A stretch of 64,000 bases of DNA from Rhodospirillales bacterium (GTDB lineage: Bacteria; Pseudomonadota; Alphaproteobacteria; Acetobacterales; Acetobacteraceae), in assembly GCA_017304945.1 (NCBI GenBank), contig JAFKLG010000058.1, forward strand, positions 93,233 through 157,232. The letters are read 5' to 3'. The notes under the pieces are model-generated. The model worked only from the letters and a program-made list of their open reading frames with translations. It searched no databases and was not told where the DNA came from. Positions 26,642 through 34,119 of the stretch are shown here, one piece after another. The position numbers and the translations under genes were made by a program. Position 1 is the stretch's first letter. Each line of letters starts with the position of its first letter.

Positions 26642-27934
26642 GTGAAGAAATGTCCCCGGGTTCGCATCGTCATCGTCGATGGCTATTCCACCGGCCGTGA
26701 GCTGCTGCGTGAATTGCTGGAACGCGAGGTGGAGTGCTTCCATCTCCGCTCCTCGCGCGACCTGCCCGACGCGGTGTCGGCCTGCTTCGACCCGCGTCCC
26801 TATGACGGCGACCTCGGCCATCTCGGTTCAGTCGCGCAAGCGGCTGAGGCGTTGCGGTCGCTGAACCCGGACTTGGTCGTCGCTGGCTCGGAATGGGGCG
26901 TCAGCTTCGCCGAACGCCTGGCAGCGCAGCTCGGGCTGCCGACGAACCGCCGCGAGACCACCGCGGCGCGGCGCGACAAGTTCGAGATGATCGAAGCGGT
27001 ACGCCGCCGGAAACTCCTCGCCCCGCAGCAGGCCGCGATCGGCAACGTCGCGGAAGCCGTGGCTTGGGCCACCGCGCATGATACCTGGCCGGTCATCGTG
27101 AAGCCGCTGGACAGTGCGGGTTCCGACGGTGTCACCGCCTGTCGAAGCCTGCAGGAAGTTGCCGCCGCGGCCACACGCGAACTCGGGCGCCGCAACTTCA
27201 TGGGGTGCGTCAACGACCGCGTGCTGCTGCAATCCTACCTTCCTGGCCCGCAGTTCATCGTCAACACCGTGAGCTGGGGTGGCGCACACTATGTGACCGA
27301 CGTCTGGAGCATGACTGTCGGCCTGCGCGACGGATCCGTCGTGCCTGGCGGAATCCATCTCTGCGACCCTCAGGGGATGCGCACGCGGAGCCTGATTGCC
27401 TACACGCTCGAGACCATTGATGCGCTCGGGATCGAGAACGGCCCAGCGCACACCGAACTGAAGTGGACGCCGGACGGACCGGCGCTAATCGAGACCGGCG
27501 CCCGGCTGATGGGTGCGGCCATGGATGAGCCCTCCTATACGGCAGCCGGCATGCGGACCCAGGCCAAGGTCTTCGCCGATGTCATCGCCGGTTGCGCACA
27601 TGATCGCGCGGCCATCCTTGCCGAACGTCAGTTCCGGATGCGGCGCCACATGAGCAAGGTGCTGTTCAACTTCGCGCAGGACGGGGTGATCGCGCATACG
27701 GCCGGCCTCGAGCGGCTGCGAAGTCTGCGATCCTTTCATGCGCACTATCGCGCCCTGCCTGCGGGCAGCAGGGTCTGGCGCACCTCCGACTGGCTGGCCT
27801 GCGGCGGCGTTATCTATCTGGTGCACGACGATGCCGGACAGATCGCCTCGGACATCGAGACCATCCGCTGCTGGGAACAGGCGGGCGCGCTCTACGCCGT
27901 CACACCCAGCCGCCCTCTGGCCCTGACGGCCTGA
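26642..27934 (+). CDS. ATP-grasp ligase, candidate L-amino-acid or dipeptide ligase
   Basis: A 430-aa protein. The N-terminal ~90 residues form a pre-ATP-grasp domain. The ATP-binding loop WPVIVKPLDSAGSDGV lies near residues 149-164, and the metal-binding segment GPALIETGARLMG near 280. The ETGAR form is seen in some carnosine- and bacilysin-type amino-acid ligases in place of E-x-N-x-R. A GTG start at 26642 follows an AGGAGG site. A DMT transporter gene follows 27 bp downstream, as in bac and riz clusters. Product unknown. Confidence 0.82.
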   Translation: MKKCPRVRIVIVDGYSTGRELLRELLEREVECFHLRSSRDLPDAVSACFDPRPYDGDLGHLGSVAQAAEALRSLNPDLVVAGSEWGVSFAERLAAQLGLPTNRRETTAARRDKFEMIEAVRRRKLLAPQQAAIGNVAEAVAWATAHDTWPVIVKPLDSAGSDGVTACRSLQEVAAAATRELGRRNFMGCVNDRVLLQSYLPGPQFIVNTVSWGGAHYVTDVWSMTVGLRDGSVVPGGIHLCDPQGMRTRSLIAYTLETIDALGIENGPAHTELKWTPDGPALIETGARLMGAAMDEPSYTAAGMRTQAKVFADVIAGCAHDRAAILAERQFRMRRHMSKVLFNFAQDGVIAHTAGLERLRSLRSFHAHYRALPAGSRVWRTSDWLACGGVIYLVHDDAGQIASDIETIRCWEQAGALYAVTPSRPLALTA

Positions 27935-27961
27935 CGCGACCCCTGGTCGGAGGAGTGCACG

Positions 27962-28897
27962 ATGCTTGTCCATCAGTTGATGATCGCCGCCGCCGTCACC
28001 CTGGAGTCGTTCGGCAAGGTGCTGTTCAACGTCTTCCTGGGTGGGGTGGGGCTCGCCGGCTTCATACTCGTCGGCTTCGGCCTGAGCGCAGCGGTGTTTC
28101 TCGCCTGGGCGAGGTTCCGGCTGCCGCGCAGCGGCCGCAGGTCGCTGCTGGTACTTAACCTCTCCACGGCCGTGAGCTTCGGCTGCTTCTTCTTCGCTCT
28201 GCAACATGCAGCGCCTGCGGTCGTCGCCTCGCTGGAAGTCGGAACCTCGATCGTCGCCGCCGTGATCCTCGTCTGGACGCACCAGCGATCCTCACTTTCG
28301 CCGCTGCGCATACTTGCCTGTCTCGGCATCGTCGGGGGCACGCTGCTGCTCTGCGCTGTTGAGATTGGGAAGCTGCCCGCGGAGGCGGGCCCGACGATGC
28401 TGATCCTCGCCTGCGTCGCAGGAGCGGTCTCCGGCGCGACGTCCACCTTCTCAGCACAGAGTTCGAAGGATCTCTCGCAAGCTGGCTGGAGCCCGACGCA
28501 GGTCCTCGCGCACCGGTTCCACCTCACCCTCTTGTTCGCTGGCGCCTGGCTTGGTCTCGGAAATGCGGACGTCGCGCTGCCATCGGCGTCCGCCCTGCCG
28601 GCGATCGCGCTCGTGGCCGCGGTCGCCGTCATCGCCCCGCTGCTCCTGTTCCAGCTCGCACTGCGCCGCTGCGATACGCTTTCGGTGATGGTCTGCTGCG
28701 CGGTGCAGCCCCTTCTATCCTTCCTCGTCGCCATACCGTCGCCGAGCTTCATCTGGAACCAGATGACGCTGGTCGGGGTCATGGCGGTCACGGCGTTCCT
28801 GATGCTCGACGTGGCCGCGCAGCGGGGCATGGCGGGCTCGCGCAGATCGGAACCCGCCTATGCCAGGGCCGAACTCTCAGCAGCGTCCGGAGCGTAG
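27962..28897 (+). CDS. EamA/DMT-superfamily membrane transporter
   Basis: A 311-aa protein with about ten hydrophobic segments in two EamA halves; examples are LESFGKVLFNVFLGGVGLAG and the FALQHAAPAVVASLEVGTSI region. It is co-transcribed with the ATP-grasp ligase and has GGAGGAG upstream. DMT proteins in ligase clusters usually export the product. Alternative: an unrelated metabolite exporter. Confidence 0.82.
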   Translation: MLVHQLMIAAAVTLESFGKVLFNVFLGGVGLAGFILVGFGLSAAVFLAWARFRLPRSGRRSLLVLNLSTAVSFGCFFFALQHAAPAVVASLEVGTSIVAAVILVWTHQRSSLSPLRILACLGIVGGTLLLCAVEIGKLPAEAGPTMLILACVAGAVSGATSTFSAQSSKDLSQAGWSPTQVLAHRFHLTLLFAGAWLGLGNADVALPSASALPAIALVAAVAVIAPLLLFQLALRRCDTLSVMVCCAVQPLLSFLVAIPSPSFIWNQMTLVGVMAVTAFLMLDVAAQRGMAGSRRSEPAYARAELSAASGA

Positions 28898-28939
28898 GCC
28901 CATGGCGGAGACGGTCAGCGCTGCGAAGGCCGGTCCTGC

Positions 28940-29134
28940 GACGGGGCTGGCCGGCACACCAGCCTCGAGCTTACCGTGCCGGAGAACGTCTCGCTGCTGC
29001 GGCGGCCGCCCTGCTCGCCGGAGCTGAACCCGGTGGAATGGGTCTGGCTCTACCTACGCGAGCGGCAGCTCGTGCACCGGCTGCACACCGATGATGCCGC
29101 CGTCCTGGATGCCGCTTGTGCCGCCTACGGATAG
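28940..29134 (+). pseudogene. IS630-family transposase, C-terminal remnant
   Basis: In the frame ending at TAG 29132-29134 the DNA encodes AGRHTSLELTVPENVSLL and then CSPELNPVEWVWLYL. This is the conserved C-terminal part of IS630 (DDE_3) transposases, including the late catalytic Glu in NPVE. The upstream two-thirds, a start codon and the terminal inverted repeats are missing. It lies 98 bp outside the left attachment site of the element, so insertions cluster here. Confidence 0.82.
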
Positions 29135-29231
29135 CTCACCCCCGAACGGCGACGCTCTCTTTGCGACCACCCGTGGCTCAGACAGGTCAGGGCATAGGGT
29201 CGGAGGTATCAGTCATGATGGGACCTTGGGT

Positions 29232-29248
29232 TGGCGGAGAGAGTGGGA
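29232..29248. repeat. Left attachment site (att), direct repeat of the tRNA 3' end
   Basis: The 17-bp TGGCGGAGAGAGTGGGA is identical to 43432-43448; the match continues one further base after a single mismatch. It marks the outer limit of the element opposite the integrase. Confidence 0.85.
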
Positions 29249-29338
29249 CTGAGCGACGAGACAGGTTATGCAAGCATTTTCAGCGTGCTATCCATGGCAC
29301 TCGGGCCGCCTTTGGACAAGCCCTCTGGACGAACCGGA

Positions 29339-30088
29339 CTAGCCGCCAAACATATCTGATTGCCCAGGACGGCCGTGATCCGTTGAGGGTGCCCATTTAG
29401 CGGCGCGCGCTCTGCGCGCTTCCCGAATTGCTTCCCAATCGATCCCCATCCGCGCGACGTCGTCGTATGCGTCTGCGAGCAACTGGAGCGAGGCGTCGAC
29501 TTCGGTATCGGTGATCCCGGGCAGGTTCATCGTCGTCAATGAGCGCGCGACCCGTGTCTTACCACCCTGGTCACTGAAGTCGAATATCTCCAGAGACGCT
29601 CCGGCGAAGTGTCCATCCACCAGTGTCCGCCGGAGTAGAGCGGCCCACAGTGCCAGAGCCCAGTCGGATGGATTGTAGCTGCGGCGGGGCTGAATGATCG
29701 CGAGGACTGGGCGCCCATTCTCTACGAAGTAGAAGTCGGCGCGCGCCTTGATCGCAAGGTCCCGGCGTATAGCAAGCACCTGGGTCGGAGGTGGATCGTA
29801 GCAAGCGACCTGGCGATCGTGCCCCAGTCCCCAGGTCATTTCAATGACGGCCCAATTTGGGCCTTCTCCGGCCTTCCTGGCCCGTGCGGCTACAGCGTGC
29901 CGTAGGGCCGAGAGGGGCACCTTGTGCCCGAAAGCGGCGCCGGACAGCGCGCGCGCCGCGTTGTAGCCCCACGATGGAGGCGCCCCGACGAACGTCAGGT
30001 GATCCTTCATGGCACTCGCGGTGGCCGGTCTGGTCGGGCGGATCAGGCGCACGCACTCATGGGCGGGCGGCAACGCAGGCATTGTCAT
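29339..30088 (-). CDS. Hypothetical protein paired with a Panacea antitoxin; candidate toxin
   Basis: A 249-aa protein (start 30088, or 30010 if the first 26 residues are not translated). It lies 39 bp after the Panacea-domain gene, in the same direction. Visible segments are ARADFYFVENGRPVLAIIQP, which has the layout of an acidic-strand/beta-strand/Gln motif, and a helical C-terminus ending in GQSDMFGG. No known toxin family is recognised. Diverse, often novel toxins sit next to Panacea antitoxins, so this gene is the natural toxin candidate; alternatively it is a nuclease-like defence protein. Confidence 0.65.
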   Translation of the reverse strand: MTMPALPPAHECVRLIRPTRPATASAMKDHLTFVGAPPSWGYNAARALSGAAFGHKVPLSALRHAVAARARKAGEGPNWAVIEMTWGLGHDRQVACYDPPPTQVLAIRRDLAIKARADFYFVENGRPVLAIIQPRRSYNPSDWALALWAALLRRTLVDGHFAGASLEIFDFSDQGGKTRVARSLTTMNLPGITDTEVDASLQLLADAYDDVARMGIDWEAIREARRARAAKWAPSTDHGRPGQSDMFGG

Positions 30089-30127
30089 CCAGCACTTTTA
30101 CCATGGCGCATCGAGTCGCCACAAACA

Positions 30128-30637
30128 TCACGAACGGCCGGCGACCCCCATCGACGGTACGGTGCGGAAGTCCTCCAGGATGAGTGCGTCTGGGATTGTC
30201 ATGCCAACGTTGATGCGCCCCGCAGGAGCATTCCAGACACGGTCCCACGCGCCGCCGCTCCGATGGGTCATCCGAGACAACGCGATCGCATCGAGGTGCC
30301 CGTAGCCGGCGAGAACGGCGCCTAAAAGCCGCTCGTCCTCGGCGGAAAACGGCTCTCTCGCCGGCGACCAAACACGGTTGACCGGGTCGAATTTCTTGCC
30401 CCGGGACCGTATGGGCGCGCGCTGGGCCGCCTTGAATGCCTCCCAGACCGGCCGCAGCACCGGGCCGTGCTTCCAGGCAGCAAACGGCTGGTCGATCAGA
30501 GGGCCGCCGTGGGCCGCCAAGTGCCACCCGTGCGCGAAGTATAGGACCTTGTGGAGGCCCATGTGTGTGATCTGGAGGTCCCGCGCATCCGCTAGGTCGA
30601 GGAGCTTGTTCGCGGTGGCAAGGGCATCGTGTGGCAT
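30128..30637 (-). CDS. Panacea-domain (SocA/DUF4065) protein, likely antitoxin
   Basis: A 169-aa protein matching the Panacea fold throughout: LLDLADARDLQITHMGLHK, VLYFAHGWHLAAHG, FAAWKHGPVLRPVWEAFK, and a C-terminal helical region. Panacea proteins neutralise unrelated toxins, and SocA is a ClpXP adaptor for its toxin. Its gene precedes 29339-30088 in one operon. It is the first gene inside the left end of the element apart from its partner. Confidence 0.85.
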   Translation of the reverse strand: MPHDALATANKLLDLADARDLQITHMGLHKVLYFAHGWHLAAHGGPLIDQPFAAWKHGPVLRPVWEAFKAAQRAPIRSRGKKFDPVNRVWSPAREPFSAEDERLLGAVLAGYGHLDAIALSRMTHRSGGAWDRVWNAPAGRINVGMTIPDALILEDFRTVPSMGVAGRS

Positions 30638-31069
30638 GGTCCGAAGCTAACCTCATGTCGAGGTCGGGTCGATGGAGGTGCGCGCCCCGCCCAGGACCCG
30701 CGGAGTCCCATCACGACCGGCGCCCCGGCCTCACGGCAATCCCTGGAAGGCCCCCCACCCCTCGAAATTCCGGGCGGGTCCCTCCACCAACGCCAAGCCG
30801 TGGGAGGAACAACAACAGCCAACAAGCCGAAGGAACTCGAAAGCGATCTGACAGAACCCCCGCCCCCTCCAAGTTCCGCAGGGGCCCCCTCGCGATCCGG
30901 CGCGAGACCGGCGCGAGACCGGCGCTGCGACTGCGCGAGATCGACGCGACCAACATGCGGGCCCTCCTGTGCCCTCTCAGCAACGGCCAGGCCCCACCCT
31001 TACCGCCCCGTTGGCACCCGATGGCGGGGGTAGCGTTGCGTCTATCGGGGATAACCAGGACGCCGTGCC
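30638..31069. other. 432-bp region without a supported gene
   Basis: It separates the minus-strand Panacea pair from the plus-strand recombinase region, so it should hold divergent promoters. Open frames cross it on both strands but their translations are Pro/Arg-rich and not protein-like. A short tandem duplication (GCGCGAGACCG, twice) lies near 30900-30922. I see no RNA gene. Confidence 0.5.
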
Positions 31070-31255
31070 GTGCCGACCCGAGACGAACTCAAGAGCCGCG
31101 CCGCCAGATACCGCCGCATGATGTCGATGACGTCCAACCGGACGCTCAAGGATGCGCTGGAGGCCGAGGCAGACCGGCTCGATCGACAGGCTCAGACGGA
31201 GGCGGAGCAAGGCCCCTGCGAAGTCCAGGACAGGAAGGAGATCGACCGCGGTTGA
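31070..31255 (+). CDS. Small hypothetical helical protein
   Basis: A 61-aa protein from GTG 31070. LKSRAARYRRMMSMTSNRTL followed by DALEAEADRLDRQ resembles short helical proteins common in alphaproteobacterial genomes. Function is unknown. It lies ~107 bp upstream of the serine recombinase and could share its transcript. Confidence 0.6.
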   Translation: MPTRDELKSRAARYRRMMSMTSNRTLKDALEAEADRLDRQAQTEAEQGPCEVQDRKEIDRG

Positions 31256-31361
31256 GTGGTCGTCATGCGTCCGCGGAATCCCGGCGATTCCCTATTGGCA
31301 TGCCTGTGGATCAATCCGCCTCCGTATATTCACCGACAACGCTCGATGACGGTGAAGCAAC

Positions 31362-32066
31362 ATGGATGGCAAGTTCGTCTCCTACCTCCGCGTGTCGACC
31401 GATCGCCAGGGCCGCAGCGGCCTCGGGCTGGAAGCTCAGCGCGAAGCGGTCTCGCGCTTCCTCAACGGGGGCTCCTGGCGCCTACTAGGCGAGTTCGTTG
31501 AGGTCGAGAGCGGCCGGGCGAACGAGCGGCCCCAACTCGCTGCGGCCCTCAACCAGTGCCGGCTTACGGGCGCCACGCTCGTTGTCGCCAAGCTGGACCG
31601 CCTGGCACGCAATGCGCGGTTCCTCCTATCCGTGGTCGAGGGCTCCGGAGAGGGCGGCGTGATCTTCTGCGACCTACCGCGGCTTCCCCCAGGTCCAGTG
31701 GGCAAGTTCATGGTGACCCAGATGGCAGCCGTGGCCGAGTTGGAGGCGGGCCTGATCGGGCAGCGGACCAAGGATGCCTTGGCGGAGGCGCGTAGGCGCG
31801 GCGTGAAGCTGGGCGGCTACCGCGGGGGCCCCAAGGCAGACCACCGGCAGGCCACTGCGGCACGGCAGGAAGCGGCAGCCTCCAGAGCGGGGGCGCTGGG
31901 ACCGCTGATCGGGAGGATGCGCGAGCAAGGGCTGTCTCTGCGGGAGATCGCTGCGGAACTCCAGAGGCAGGGCATACAGACCCCGCGGGATGGCGCTTGG
32001 ACCGCCGCGGGGGTCAGGGCGATCCTGCTGCGTTCCTCGGGGGAGGCCCAAGCACCTGTTGCATAA
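31362..32066 (+). CDS. Serine recombinase (resolvase/invertase family)
   Basis: A 234-aa protein with the resolvase catalytic domain: YLRVSTDRQGRSGLGLEAQ contains the nucleophilic Ser, and VAKLDRLARNARFLL carries conserved Arg and Asp. It ends in an HTH-like DNA-binding region (GLSLREIAAELQRQGIQTPRDG). It is a small-serine-recombinase size, too short for a large integrase. It could resolve multimers, invert DNA, or serve another unit nested within this element, whose tRNA integration is explained by the tyrosine integrase. Confidence 0.9.
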   Translation: MDGKFVSYLRVSTDRQGRSGLGLEAQREAVSRFLNGGSWRLLGEFVEVESGRANERPQLAAALNQCRLTGATLVVAKLDRLARNARFLLSVVEGSGEGGVIFCDLPRLPPGPVGKFMVTQMAAVAELEAGLIGQRTKDALAEARRRGVKLGGYRGGPKADHRQATAARQEAAASRAGALGPLIGRMREQGLSLREIAAELQRQGIQTPRDGAWTAAGVRAILLRSSGEAQAPVA

Positions 32067-32302
32067 AGGCGACACTACCCAGCGATCCGCCCGGCAAGAA
32101 ATCGGGATGCGACTGCCAAAAGGTGCGCTTGGTGGCGAGTAGAGGGCGCAAGTCTCTGAAAGCTACCAAACTCCATCACTACGCATACTGATGTAATAAC
32201 CAAAATATTTGCCTGAATATCCTGCTTGTGTCCTCGTGAGGCCGTGTGGTTATGCTTCGTGGCGCCCAGAGATCACTCTTGGTCCCCCGAGGAGAACCCA
32301 CA
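32067..32302. other. AT-rich intergenic segment
   Basis: Between the serine recombinase and the next gene the sequence becomes markedly AT-rich at about 32160-32222, against a GC-rich background. It contains GATGTAATAACCAAAATATT. This would suit a promoter, a recombination site or a replication start; no repeat array is visible. Confidence 0.4.
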
Positions 32303-32644
32303 ATGACCGCATTCACATTCACGCCGACCGATCGCGCCGCGATCTCCGCTCAAACGACACGGCGCGATATGGATTTCTTCGTCATGACCGCCGGCCCGGA
32401 CACTCAGGAAGGCGCGATTTTCGCGACCGACGAAGCAACCGAGATGGTCGCCGTGGGTCACACTGCGTTGCCGCTCGATTTTGGCGCAGTCGCGATGATC
32501 GTCCCGGCAGAGGGCGCGGTGGTGCTGCAAGACTATGAGGGATGGGAACGTGGCCGCTTTGGCAACGTGGAGGAGGCCCTTGAGGCCCTCCGGCAAGCCC
32601 AGCTTCGATACGGCGAGGTCGCTTGGGATCGGCTGCCCGGATAG
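32303..32644 (+). CDS. Hypothetical protein
   Basis: A 113-aa soluble protein with a GAGGAG ribosome site eight bases before the ATG. The sequence is acidic and beta-rich in its middle (EMVAVGHTALPLDFGAVAMI) with a helical C-terminus (NVEEALEALRQAQLRYGEV). I recognise no family. The strong ribosome site and normal composition support a real gene. Confidence 0.65.
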   Translation: MTAFTFTPTDRAAISAQTTRRDMDFFVMTAGPDTQEGAIFATDEATEMVAVGHTALPLDFGAVAMIVPAEGAVVLQDYEGWERGRFGNVEEALEALRQAQLRYGEVAWDRLPG

Positions 32645-32739
32645 GTCGACCCTGTCCAGAACCTAGGGCGCGGGGCTCAGACGTTCCGCGCAATGGGGAT
32701 CGTCCGGGATGACGGGATGCGGGAAGGTTGGTCGGAGTT

Positions 32740-32757
32740 ATATGACTATTGTCATAT
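32740..32757. promoter_or_regulatory. 18-bp perfect palindrome with 4-bp centre
   Basis: ATATGAC-TATT-GTCATAT is a perfect 7-bp inverted repeat, AT-rich in a GC-rich region, 27 bp beyond the end of the XRE gene. It could be an operator or a weak terminator (TTTCTTC follows on the plus strand). Confidence 0.4.
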
Positions 32758-32783
32758 TTCTTCGAGAAAGGAAATCTCGCGCT

Positions 32784-33200
32784 TCAGGGCCGCACCGGAC
32801 GGCCTGTCCTGCGCCGCCTTGGCCTACGTGCCTTCGCCGCTCTCGCCAGTTCCCGTTTCATCCTCTCGACCTCAATGCTCGGGAGCCGCTGCGAGAAGGC
32901 CATCAGGGCCAGCCAAGGGTTCGACCAACGGACCATGGCGAGGCCGAACTCCTCATCGTCCACCCCCAAGACGATCGCCAGGACCTCGTAACGCTCCGGG
33001 GGGATCGATGCTTGGCCGCTCTCGATCCTGGAAATGCTGCCCTGAGCCATCGCCGCCCGGGCTTCGACCTCGGCCTGTGTGTATCCCTTCCGGAGCCGCA
33101 GCTTGCGTATCCACAACCCGGCGCCGCGACGACAAGACGCTGCCAGGGTCGGGCGGACACGCGCCGGCATCGCCGAGCCACTCAAACGAACCTCAGGCAT
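32784..33200 (-). CDS. XRE/Cro-C1-type HTH transcriptional regulator
   Basis: About 138 aa from the ATG at 33200; an ATG at 33170 is possible. The HTH reads RKLRLRKGYTQAEVEARAAM, then AQGSISRIESGQ, a canonical XRE layout. The C-terminal ~70 residues are basic and helical, ending with an Arg-rich tail. It is likely a repressor of element genes and is divergent from 33269-34066 with a 68-bp gap. Confidence 0.78.
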   Translation of the reverse strand: MPEVRLSGSAMPARVRPTLAASCRRGAGLWIRKLRLRKGYTQAEVEARAAMAQGSISRIESGQASIPPERYEVLAIVLGVDDEEFGLAMVRWSNPWLALMAFSQRLPSIEVERMKRELARAAKARRPRRRRTGRPVRP

Positions 33201-33268
33201 CGCGGCGAACTCCGGCGGGGGTCTGCCCGATATCCCGCCCAATCCCGTAACGTCAACGGCACGATCGA

Positions 33269-34066
33269 GTGACCGAAATGCACCGTCGCACCCTGCCGTC
33301 GCTGCCCGCCACCCTTGGGGCAACCTTCAGGCCCTCAGGGTCCACCTCGGGCTTACCCGACAACGCCCGCCGCGTTGCCTGCCCACCTTCGCCGGATACT
33401 CGGCCCCCAGGTGCTCCCGCCCCAATAGTCCTGACCCCAGCCGATCGGATCGAGGTCCGGCGTATCAGGAAGGCGCTCAGCGACGCCGGACGACATCGCC
33501 AAGTGACCACCGCAAGCATCGTCACAGCGGCTCTCAGGGCCTTCCTGGCGACTCCCGAAGCCGTGGAAGGGACAGCCTACCGGAGCCGCATAGAGGCGCC
33601 TGTAGCGGCCTCTGGCCGGCTTCCAGAGGGCATCACGGATGGCTCGACGAGCGGTCAGGACTGCGCTCCCAGGAGCAGGGTGATCGCCGCTCCACACACC
33701 AGGCGTGAAGCGCCCACGCTGGTGCGCATCTCAGCCTACCACGTGGCCTTGCTGGTCAGGATCGCGGAGGGCCTCGGGAGGCCTGCGCCGACTACACAGA
33801 GGGACCGGCAGGAGGTCGTAGCGACAGCCCTGGAGCGGGCCCTGGCGAGGTTGGCGGATGATCCGGCGGGGACGATCGGGCAGCCCCTCAGGGAGACTGC
33901 CAGCGGTCGCCAGGACCGTCCTGTGACGCTGATATCCGCTGTTCCACTCAACACCCGACAACTCGGGATGGTCTCAAAGATCGTCGCCGCGGCACGTCGC
34001 AGCGGCTATCGCCTTGGCCGCCTGGAGGCCCTTGGATTGGCGCTGCGTATCGCGGCACTGCCATAG
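33269..34066 (+). CDS. Hypothetical element protein, possible DNA-binding
   Basis: Up to 265 aa from GTG 33269, or from ATG 33278. Two segments look alike: IRKALSDAGRHRQVTTASIV with TAALRAFLATP, and VALLVRIAEGLG with EVVATALERALARLA. Both resemble helix-turn-helix or ribbon-helix-helix repeats in the tail of mobile-element regulators. The N-terminal 50 residues are low-complexity. No known family is assigned. It lies upstream of the polymerase-like gene on the same strand. Confidence 0.55.
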   Translation: MTEMHRRTLPSLPATLGATFRPSGSTSGLPDNARRVACPPSPDTRPPGAPAPIVLTPADRIEVRRIRKALSDAGRHRQVTTASIVTAALRAFLATPEAVEGTAYRSRIEAPVAASGRLPEGITDGSTSGQDCAPRSRVIAAPHTRREAPTLVRISAYHVALLVRIAEGLGRPAPTTQRDRQEVVATALERALARLADDPAGTIGQPLRETASGRQDRPVTLISAVPLNTRQLGMVSKIVAAARRSGYRLGRLEALGLALRIAALP

Positions 34067-34119
34067 GGCTAGCTGGCTATGGTTATCCACTACAACGACT
34101 CACCCTAGGGAGGATCGGT

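Noticed and set aside
29135..29231. A short coding frame continuing from the IS630 remnant into the element
   Set aside because: The remnant's frame stops at 29134 and the remaining sequence has no transposase similarity.
30631..31488. A 285-codon frame between the Panacea pair and the serine recombinase
   Set aside because: Pro/Arg-rich, no motifs, and it runs into the small gene and recombinase in a different frame.
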